DNA from: Piscicola geometra
Taxonomy: Eukaryota > Annelida > Clitellata > Hirudinida > Piscicolidae
Assembly (NCBI GenBank): GCA_943735955.1
Contig: OX030964.1
Coordinates: forward strand, 672,575-736,574
Length of the DNA stretch: 64,000 nucleotides
Direction of reading: 5' to 3'
Shown here piece after piece: positions 54,717 to 64,000 of this stretch. Below the pieces are notes generated by a model. That model saw nothing but the letters and a program-made list of their open reading frames with translations, did no database searches and was not told the DNA's origin. Position numbers and translations under genes: made by a program. The number at the start of each line of letters is the position of its first letter. Positions within the stretch are counted from its first letter, which is position 1.

Positions 54717-56586
54717 TTACTGTGTTCTTGCAATAATAACACAATGCCCCACAGCCCTCAATGCTTCAATCACGGTTTTTGTTCCATCTCTTAAATTTTC
54801 ACAAATACTTTTCAGTCTTTGCTGCGACTGAACAGTATTTGATTTTATTCTTCTTGCCGGTGGATCCCCTCTTTCTATTTGTTCCAATTTTGCCTTGTTA
54901 ATAGCTCCATCATTTTGAAAGGCTTTTATTAACGTCCACAGTGAGGGATTCTGATGGCCTATCAAATTATAAAAACTGTTATTCCATCCCTCACATGCAT
55001 TGTTTGTTCTGGCAGTATCGTTTATTGTTTGATGATGAACATTCCACAATGCAGGTGGGTAAAGTGGTGGACGACGTCTTAAAATAATCGTATGGTTTGC
55101 TCCGGCATCACTTACAAATGGCCCTCTACCATAGTAAGTGTCAAAATAAAGGAATAGATCATCTAATCTAGGAATATTTTCCGGTATGTTATTTTGAAGG
55201 TATTCCAGTCCTTCTGATATGTCTCTTAGTCTCAGAAATGCAAGACCATCTAACATGCCTGCAAAATGTCTAACTGCCTCAAAACTTTTGTATGCCCTTG
55301 TTAATCCCAGTTCCTGAATCTAAAAATAGTATGTAGCAAAATTGTTTTTAAAATGCTTTTTTGTTATTTATTCAATCAATAAATCACTGAAACCTATATA
55401 GAACTTAAAATTATTTAAGAAAATAAACTTCTTACTTTTCTCCAAGTGCTTTGTGTTAAGTGATAAAAACATCCGTGGATTGAAACATGTTCGCCGAAGA
55501 CATCACTTATGGCCAGTCTTGGGGCTATTTCAAAGTCAGCCATAACATAATTTACATTTATAGGATAATTATTTTCTAAAATTTTTTCTTTCAATGCATT
55601 AAAGACTATTTCGTATTCTGATTGTCTTCTTTGTGACATCAGAATGTAGGCACAAGTTATAAAGACGTTTTCTGTAAGCGCCCTTATCACATAAACTTGC
55701 TGGAAAAGTCTGGGAACGGATTTAAATGTTCCATCCATAAACCATCTGTTATAAATATTTTGTAACGTTATTATATATTTAACTTTTTTAATGTTTTAAA
55801 ATATATATATTGGCTGGGTAAATCTTTATTTACGTTATTGGTTATACAATTGAACTATGAGGCTACATGTAAAAATCGTTCCACCTTGTGCAACCTCCCT
55901 CTATCAATAGTTACGAACCTTTCACTTTCAGCCAAAGCTCGAAGCTGATGATTGTTAGAAAATATAATTATTCGATTTGTTGCTAGGTTTCCATTGTCAA
56001 ATATTAAAAAGTTTTGAATTTCTTGTTCGCCAGTAGTCTTAAAAAAATCAGGAATTACACATTCTTCCAAACATTGTGGGTTTTTAGGCATTTTCTTGTT
56101 TTTTGTATATCTTAGACATCTAGTAATTGATTCTTTTTTACCCAAAAAAGCCTTGGCATTGTCGTCAAGTGTCCTTAGTCCTTTTGCGTATACTTGGGTA
56201 GGCTGCGATGTTGAGGCACTAGATGCGATTTCTTTCATTTTATTTAAGCATTTGGTTCTTTTGATGATTTCTTCGCTGGGTTCATGATTGTGATCAGTGC
56301 TGCTTAATACAGCTGTTTTCTTTTATTTGAAATATTTTATAATGAGTTAAAAACTATTAAAACAGATAAAAATAATATAAATAGATAAAAATTTAATTAA
56401 CATCATATAAATAAAAATTTAGAAATAACTCACTTCAGAATTTGTGTAAAGCGTAGCTTTACATAAAAGCGCGCATCGCCTGCTACATTGCCACTGTACT
56501 CTTTGAGGCTTTATAGATTTCACCGTATAGGTGTAACCCAAATAACACAATTTTTCACCACCTTTATTACTAGTAATAATTTCCAT
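54717..56586 (-). CDS. MULE transposase with FLYWCH finger, four exons
   Basis: Exons on the - strand: 56586-56434, 56319-55919, 55745-55436, 55319-54717, sum 1467 nt (488 residues plus stop) with consistent phases and GT-AG introns. Residues 1 to about 75 form a FLYWCH zinc finger (CYLGYTYTVKS, WQCSRRCA, HNHEP). Then come SERWFMDGTFKS (first catalytic Asp), MADFE (second Asp), GCFYHLTQSTWRK, and ARTNNACEGWNNSFYNLIG (Glu). These are the hallmarks of MULE transposases. No stops interrupt it, so it may be functional. It could extend past 54717 if a GTATGT there is a donor. Confidence 0.87.
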
Positions 56587-57055
56587 CTTGAATCAAAGTT
56601 TTTAAAACAAATAACTAAGAGTGTTTGAAAGATTTAAATTTTTCTAACCATATATATATATATATGTTCCATCCAATCATAAAGGACATCAAATCTTAAA
56701 ATTCGGATGCGACATATGGGTCAGCTCGAAAACCTCCTCAATATTAGTGAGTGGGCGGAGCTTAGTAGTTTGATTGACATGGAGGATATCATAGCTGATT
56801 ATCGATATGGAGGGTGATGTGTGAAAACGGATTATATTTTCAGATTTAAAATACATAGTAGCAGAGAAACAGTACTGTACTTAAAGTAACGAAACTTCAT
56901 TTGAAAATGAAGTAATTTTCAACTTTTCAATTTAACTTCTCATGTAATTTGGTAATTTATACTTACAGATTACATACAAATGTATATAAAATAACACAAA
57001 TCATCTGCTAAAGACCCTGCTCAATCTGTAGTCATTTGGCTCAGATCTTCTGAAC

Positions 57056-57285
<230 letters not shown>

Positions 57286-57570
57286 CTTCTAGTCATAAGT
57301 CAATGGGAATATCTGTTAGTTTTTTTGGCTGGCATCAGCAGGCATCCCTCCAAGATTCGGTCGAACTGATCACTTTACACTGGTATTGGCAAGAATAATG
57401 AAGACACCACACACAAGTGCCAATCAGATGGCTCCAAACCACTAATTGAAAACACATTGACTTTGAATAACTATAAAAATAAACACACTTTATTGTAAAC
57501 ACTTTTTCAATTTTAATGAACAAATAATACATTTAATATTTGAAACTTTTATTTTGAATTCTTGATATAA

Positions 57571-59895
57571 AGTATTAATAATTTATATTGTATTTAATAA
57601 TTTATATTGTATTTAATAATTTATATTGTATTTAATAATTTATATTGTATTTAATAATTTATATTGTATTTAATAATTTATATTGTATTTAATAATTTAT
57701 ATTGTATTTAATAATTTATATTGTATTTAATAATTTATATTGTATTTAATAATTTATATTGTATTTAATAATTTATATTGTATTTAATAATTTATATTGT
57801 ATTTAATAATTTATATTGTATTTAATAATTTATATTGTATTTAATAATTTATATTGTATTTAATAATTTATATTGTATTTAATAATTTATATTGTATTTA
57901 ATAATTTATATTGTATTTAATAATTTATATTGTATTTAATAATTTATATTGTATTTAATAATTTATATTGTATTTAATAATTTATATTGTATTTAATAAT
58001 TTATATTGTATTTAATAATTTATATTGTATTTAATAATTTATATTGTATTTAATAATTTATATTGTATTTAATAATTTATATTGTATTTAATAATTTATA
58101 TTGTATTTAATAATTTATATTGTATTTAATAATTTATATTGTATTTAATAATTTATATTGTATTTAATAATTTATATTGTATTTAATAATTTATATTGTA
58201 TTTAATAATTTATATTGTATTTAATAATTTATATTGTATTTAATAATTTATATTGTATTTAATAATTTATATTGTATTTAATAATTTATATTGTATTTAA
58301 TAATTTATATTGTATTTAATAATTTATATTGTATTTAATAATTTATATTGTATTTAATAATTTATATTGTATTTAATAATTTATATTGTATTTAATAATT
58401 TATATTGTATTTAATAATTTATATTGTATTTAATAATTTATATTGTATTTAATAATTTATATTGTATTTAATAATTTATATTGTATTTAATAATTTATAT
58501 TGTATTTAATAATTTATATTGTATTTAATAATTTATATTGTATTTAATAATTTATATTGTATTTAATAATTTATATTGTATTTAATAATTTATATTGTAT
58601 TTAATAATTTATATTGTATTTAATAATTTATATTGTATTTAATAATTTATATTGTATTTAATAATTTATATTGTATTTAATAATTTATATTGTATTTAAT
58701 AATTTATATTGTATTTAATAATTTATATTGTATTTAATAATTTATATTGTATTTAATAATTTATATTGTATTTAATAATTTATATTGTATTTAATAATTT
58801 ATATTGTATTTAATAATTTATATTGTATTTAATAATTTATATTGTATTTAATAATTTATATTGTATTTAATAATTTATATTGTATTTAATAATTTATATT
58901 GTATTTAATAATTTATATTGTATTTAATAATTTATATTGTATTTAATAATTTATATTGTATTTAATAATTTATATTGTATTTAATAATTTATATTGTATT
59001 TAATAATTTATATTGTATTTAATAATTTATATTGTATTTAATAATTTATATTGTATTTAATAATTTATATTGTATTTAATAATTTATATTGTATTTAATA
59101 ATTTATATTGTATTTAATAATTTATATTGTATTTAATAATTTATATTGTATTTAATAATTTATATTGTATTTAATAATTTATATTGTATTTAATAATTTA
59201 TATTGTATTTAATAATTTATATTGTATTTAATAATTTATATTGTATTTAATAATTTATATTGTATTTAATAATTTATATTGTATTTAATAATTTATATTG
59301 TATTTAATAATTTATATTGTATTTAATAATTTATATTGTATTTAATAATTTATATTGTATTTAATAATTTATATTGTATTTAATAATTTATATTGTATTT
59401 AATAATTTATATTGTATTTAATAATTTATATTGTATTTAATAATTTATATTGTATTTAATAATTTATATTGTATTTAATAATTTATATTGTATTTAATAA
59501 TTTATATTGTATTTAATAATTTATATTGTATTTAATAATTTATATTGTATTTAATAATTTATATTGTATTTAATAATTTATATTGTATTTAATAATTTAT
59601 ATTGTATTTAATAATTTATATTGTATTTAATAATTTATATTGTATTTAATAATTTATATTGTATTTAATAATTTATATTGTATTTAATAATTTATATTGT
59701 ATTTAATAATTTATATTGTATTTAATAATTTATATTGTATTTAATAATTTATATTGTATTTAATAATTTATATTGTATTTAATAATTTATATTGTATTTA
59801 ATAATTTATATTGTATTTAATAATTTATATTGTATTTAATAATTTATATTGTATTTAATAATTTATATTGTATTTAATAATTTATATTGTATTTA
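57571..59895. repeat. 19-bp AT-rich satellite aataatttatattgtattt
   Basis: About 122 copies with no variation that I could see. The same unit continues at 62612-62835, on the far side of a LINE. Confidence 0.97.
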
Positions 59896-62608
59896 CTCCT
59901 TTACACATTGTCATTATTTATAGGCCACCTAATAACTCACTCACTAATTTCATCATACAATTCTCCCAACTCATCGATTCATTAACCTCCCTAAATTCTA
60001 ATTTAATCCTGTGTGGAAATTTTAACGCTCCTCATACTTCTAACTCTACCACACTAATTAATGAAAAGCTCCAAAATATCATCGACGAATACAACCTATA
60101 TCAGCACATAAACGCACCAACTCACGAAAACGGCAATACACTGGACCTACTCATAACCTGCATCAACGCATCTAGTATCATCACTAATCATTCTATACAT
60201 CCAACACTATTTTCAGATCATCATCTCATTTCATCTACCCTATCATTAATAAAGCCAATTCCTATCAGCACCATAATTAGATACCGTAGGATCAAAAAAA
60301 TAGACTGGATCAATTTCAATATTGACCTCAAATCATCTTCTATATTAGATTGCAAGAGTTGCACTACAGACCAATACGTCGAACACATAAACAATGTCAT
60401 CCTCAAACTATTAGATAAGTATGCGCCACTACAAACAAAAGTCATACGACGATCACACCAAAATCGCCACAAAATTTCACTGGAGGCAATTAGAGCCAAA
60501 AGACACAGAAGGAAAGCTGAGAAAACTTATTTCAAAGATCCTGCATCTTTTAATAAACAACTATATAATAAAGCTAAAGCATCAACAAGAGAAGCAATTA
60601 TCAAATAAAGAATAGAAATAATTAAAACGGAAATAGATTCATCCAATAACCCACGTACTCTATGGCACAATCTAAATAAACTATTACACCGGCAAAAAAA
60701 TGCTCCATCCAACAACTCAAGCAATACAAACATGGCTTCCATCTTCATCAACTTTTTCAGCAGCAAAATTGAAAATATTCATAAGAATATTGATAATCTC
60801 CTATCACAACCTCAAAACGAACAGTTCACACACACTCATAGAAAAAACATCATTGACCCCATATCTAACTTTAAACCAACAACATCTGAAGATATATTAC
60901 AAATCATTTATGCTACATGCACGAAGACATCGCCATAGATCCTTTTCCTCACCAAGTTATAAGACAATGTAGCTCAATATTGTCAAAAGCCATCTCACAG
61001 CTCGTCAACTTATCTTTCCAAGAAGGATGTTTTCCATCTACTTTCAAAGCAGCCCAAATTAAACCAATATTAAAGAAAGCCAACCTCGACTCAACCAATC
61101 CAGCAAATTATCGACCTATTTCCAACCTGTCCACCATATCAAAAGTTATGGAAAGGGCCGTATTAAAACAACTACAACCTCACATCACCTCCAATCCAAA
61201 CTATCCTAGTCACCAATCAGCCTATAGACCTTACCACTCTACAGAAACAGCCCTACTCCATCTAACTGACCACATTTTCAACGAATGCGACTCAAAAAAT
61301 ACCACCCTCCTCGCATCACTCGACCTATCAGCAGCCTTCGACACCATCAGCCATTCCATCCTCATAAACAGACTTCATAAAGAATTTGGAGTTGATGGAA
61401 CAGCTTTAAACTGGCTGTCATCTTATTTAGAAAATAGACATTATCAAGTTAAATTAGGTACACACATCTCATCACCAACCAATATACAACACGGCGTTCC
61501 TCAAGGCTCTGTTCTTGGACCGCTTCTTTTCACCACATACATCTCACCTATCTCAAATATAGTCAACCAATTCAATATAACCTACCATAAATATTCTGAT
61601 GATATACAACTTCTTCAATTTATCACACCTAATACATCCAACCAAGCTACTAGTAACCTCACATCTTGCATACAAACCATGGAAACTTGGTTTCTCAATA
61701 ACTATCTCCAGTTTAACACCACTAAATCAGAAATAATAAAACTAGGCACCCCTTATCAATTAAATAGTTTAAACACAATATCATCTGTCAACATCAACTC
61801 AGATAAAATCCCCATCAATAACACTCTCAAAATACTCGGAGTCACCCTAGACAGCAAACTCACTTTCAAAAACCACATCACATCTATCATCCAATCATCA
61901 CACTATCATCTCAAAGCAATCAAACACATACGCCCATTCATTACTACTGATCTCTCCGCCTCACTTTCCCGATGTCTAATACTAAGCAGACTTGACTACT
62001 GTAACTCGCTATTATATAATATCACCAATCAAGAAAGAAATCGTCTACAGTCAGTTTTAAACAAGGCGGCTAGAATCACACTCAACTGTGATTACCCAGG
62101 CTATCACCTTGTTCAATCATCAAAGGAAAATCTTATAAAACTCCACTGGCTTCCTATAGATTTTCGAATATCCTTTAAAATAGCCATCAACACATTCAAA
62201 ATTCTTCAAACTTCAAAACCGTCATATCTCAGCAAACTCATAACTAAAAAAACATCAAACAAACAACTGCGTTCATCTTCATCTCTTCTCCTCAACCAAG
62301 AATCCACTACAAACAACATCTCAAAAAGAGCTTTCCGTCACGCAGCTCCAACAACTTGGAATGCCCTTTCACCTGCACTTCGAAGCATCAACCAATTTTC
62401 GACTTTCAAAGCCAAACTGAAAACTCATTATTTTAACTTAGCCTATCATTCTTAATAATTACTCCATGCTACTTTTTGCTTTCTTTTTCATAACATTACT
62501 ATTATAATTACTTTTATTTCTTTATTGCGTTACGACGCAGTGAAAGCGCTTCAGTTGCGTGCCCGGGCGCTATACAAAAATGACAATTATTACTTATTAT
62601 TATTATTT
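59896..62608 (+). mobile_element. CR1-like LINE inserted in the 19-bp satellite
   Basis: 5'-truncated within its endonuclease domain (begins YRPPNNSLTN). It ends with a GCGCTATACAAAAATGACAA-type 3' end and ATT-rich tail, as in CR1-group LINEs. Satellite lies on both sides. The endonuclease frame (59895-60608) has LCGNFNAPHT and FSDHHLISSTL, then stops and shifts frame before the RT. Confidence 0.9.
60917..62455 (+). CDS. CR1-like reverse transcriptase frame
   Basis: 512 codons uninterrupted, though cut off from the endonuclease part by frame breaks at 60606-60920. Motifs: ANYRPISNLSTISKVMERAV, SLDLSAAFDTISH, GVPQGSVLGPLLF, and YSDD (61592-61603) in place of the usual Y/F-ADD. The C-terminus has the WNALSPALR motif of CR1-like elements. 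The Ser substitution at the second position of the catalytic box may be tolerated or a lesion. Confidence 0.85.
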   Translation: MHEDIAIDPFPHQVIRQCSSILSKAISQLVNLSFQEGCFPSTFKAAQIKPILKKANLDSTNPANYRPISNLSTISKVMERAVLKQLQPHITSNPNYPSHQSAYRPYHSTETALLHLTDHIFNECDSKNTTLLASLDLSAAFDTISHSILINRLHKEFGVDGTALNWLSSYLENRHYQVKLGTHISSPTNIQHGVPQGSVLGPLLFTTYISPISNIVNQFNITYHKYSDDIQLLQFITPNTSNQATSNLTSCIQTMETWFLNNYLQFNTTKSEIIKLGTPYQLNSLNTISSVNINSDKIPINNTLKILGVTLDSKLTFKNHITSIIQSSHYHLKAIKHIRPFITTDLSASLSRCLILSRLDYCNSLLYNITNQERNRLQSVLNKAARITLNCDYPGYHLVQSSKENLIKLHWLPIDFRISFKIAINTFKILQTSKPSYLSKLITKKTSNKQLRSSSSLLLNQESTTNNISKRAFRHAAPTTWNALSPALRSINQFSTFKAKLKTHYFNLAYHS

Positions 62609-62611
62609 AAT

Positions 62612-62835
62612 AATTTATATTTTATTTAATAATTTATATTGTATTTAATAATTTATATTGTATTTAATAATTTATATTGTATTTAATAATTTATATTGTA
62701 TTTAATAATTTATATTGTATTTAATAATTTATATTGTATTTAATAATTTATATTGTATTTAATAATTTATATTGTATTTGATAATTTATATTGTATTTAA
62801 TAATTTATATTGTATTTAATAATTTGTATTGTATT
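62612..62835. repeat. 19-bp satellite, right-hand block
   Basis: About 11 copies with a few substitutions, joining the inner end of the right inverted repeat. Confidence 0.94.
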
Positions 62836-63218
62836 TGATAAATTTAAGTTCGTTTCAATTATGTAATTTGAAAAATTTAGTCCGTTTTATTTATTTAAAA
62901 TTGTGAAAAGAATCTATAAAAAAATCCGTTTTTTATATAAAAAGTCCGTTTTATTTATTTAAAATTGTGAAACAAATCTATAAAAAAATCCGTTTTTTAT
63001 ATAAAAAGTCCGTTTTATTTATTTAAAATTGTGAAACAAATCTATAAAAAAATCCGTTTTTTATATAAAAAGTCCGTTTTATTCATACTAAAATATTAAC
63101 AAGGAGACTTTTTCTCCGAGAGACTTTTTCTCCAAGAGGTTTTTTTTCCGGGAGGCTTTTTGTAGAAGGTATTTTATCCGAAGGCTTTTTCTCCGAGAGG
63201 CTTTTTATCCTACATTCC
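62826..63218. repeat. Right terminal inverted repeat of the MULE
   Basis: Reverse complement of the left repeat with point differences; three aaaatccg/agtccg modules. It abuts the 19-bp satellite on its inner side. Confidence 0.9.
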
Positions 63219-63227
63219 CCCCATCAC

Positions 63228-63360
63228 TATCATCATCATCATCTCAACAGTCTTTTTAACTAGCATCATCATTATCATCATCTCAGCAGTCTTTTTCATT
63301 ATCATCATCTCAGCAGTCTTTTTAATTAGCATCATCATCATCATCATACTCTCTCCAAGG
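63228..63360. repeat. CAT-rich array with agtcttttt units
   Basis: Three loose repeats of catcatctcagcagtctttt with ATC runs, directly outside the MULE. Confidence 0.75.
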
Positions 63361-63365
63361 GTTCT

Positions 63366-63506
63366 GCTTTTCAGTCTCATCACGGATGGCCGCAACTCAT
63401 CAAAAAGAAAAACTGCAGCTCCAAAAATAGCAGTCAACAAAAACAGAAATGCAATCATAACATTGAATGGAAGAGTGGACGAAACAACCTTCAGCACCAG
63501 TACCAA
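63366..63506 (-). CDS. Possible exon encoding one membrane helix, unrecognised
   Basis: On the - strand the frame reads KVVSSTLPFNVMIAFLFLLT, then AIFGAAVFLFDELRPS. This is a convincing hydrophobic helix followed by a charged stretch, then low-complexity Met codons from ATC repeats. It is the only non-repetitive open stretch outside the MULE on the right side. Splice sites and homology were not established. Confidence 0.25.
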
Positions 63507-63589
63507 GAGAATTGAAGGATGGCTGCAGCGGAAAAAGAAAAACAGTCACAGCAACTTCATTCTTTGCAAGATCCTCTTCGGCTGGTAAA

Positions 63590-64000
63590 CGGATAAAAAG
63601 TCTTCAGGATAAAAAGTCTTCAGAATAAAAAGTCTTCAGAATAAAAAGCCTTCAAGAAGAGATTTTCATTGAAAAAAACTTTTCATATAATTTTAATTAA
63701 TGTAAAATAATTTTTAGAAACAAAAGTAAATAATAAATAATAATAATAAACTAACTAGTTATGTAAAAAAAATTTTTACCTTATGTAGGAAATATCAAAT
63801 AGAAGTCATGAAACTTTCGGAGTTTTATGAGAAATGTGGTTAGAGTTCCTAGAAGGAAAAGAATAATCGGGAAGAAGAAGTGCTTTTTATATAATTTTAT
63901 TACTTTTAATGAATGTAAATAATTTTAGAAATATTTTTAATTAACAAATACTGAAAAGAGACTAATTAATTAAAAATATTAAAAAAAAGACATGAATAAT
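63590..64000. other. Right-edge sequence with MULE-end-like repeats
   Basis: 63590-63660 has four units of ataaaaagtcttcagg, resembling the gataaaaagcctctcgg modules of the MULE ends. The remainder is AT-rich with nothing recognised. Confidence 0.4.

Noticed and set aside
57571..59895. Centromeric satellite
   Set aside because: A short block inside a transposon, bounded by its inverted repeat; no wider satellite context.

Overview
The window is eukaryotic, from an invertebrate metazoan I cannot place further. It has spliced genes with GT-AG introns, animal-type non-LTR retrotransposons (LINEs), hAT, piggyBac and Mutator DNA transposons, and an extreme load of micro- and minisatellites. Most of the long open frames are low-complexity translations of tandem repeats, not genes.

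The main gene occupies 3168-46455 on the + strand: the 3' seventeen exons of a PITPNM/Nir2/RdgB phosphatidylinositol-transfer protein. I rebuilt it exon by exon. It runs from the end of the PITP domain through an FFAT motif, an acidic linker, the DDHD region and the LNS2 domain to a proline-rich C-terminus. All splice phases agree and the exons add up to about 1059 residues. The 5' exons lie left of the window. Only 3.2 kb of the 43 kb is coding.

Almost every intron is filled by its own private tandem repeat. Arrays that touch a donor site are mostly G/T-rich on the sense strand. Arrays that touch an acceptor are mostly C/A-rich. One array visibly repeats the exon-intron junction itself. The introns also carry a hAT element (3578-5146, 8-bp target duplication), a second hAT-like element with a 440-residue open frame (16201-18086), a piggyBac relic (14181-15636), three antisense LINE fragments, and a sense-strand LINE (35405-38935) with a 2A-like GDIESNPGP motif.

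Downstream (46456-51870) are five more minisatellites. The last, 27 bp x 11, lies in an open frame with AATAAA just after it. A complete single-exon UBIAD1 prenyltransferase gene follows on the - strand (52031-52996). The two converging polyadenylation signals lie about 40 bp apart.

From 53658 to 63218 lies a complete 9.56-kb Mutator-like element. It has a 9-bp target duplication (CCCCATCAC), terminal inverted repeats of about 400 bp, and a four-exon FLYWCH-MULE transposase with consistent frames. It also holds a 19-bp AT-rich satellite that seems to have grown out of the inner end of its own inverted repeat. A CR1-like LINE has inserted into that satellite.
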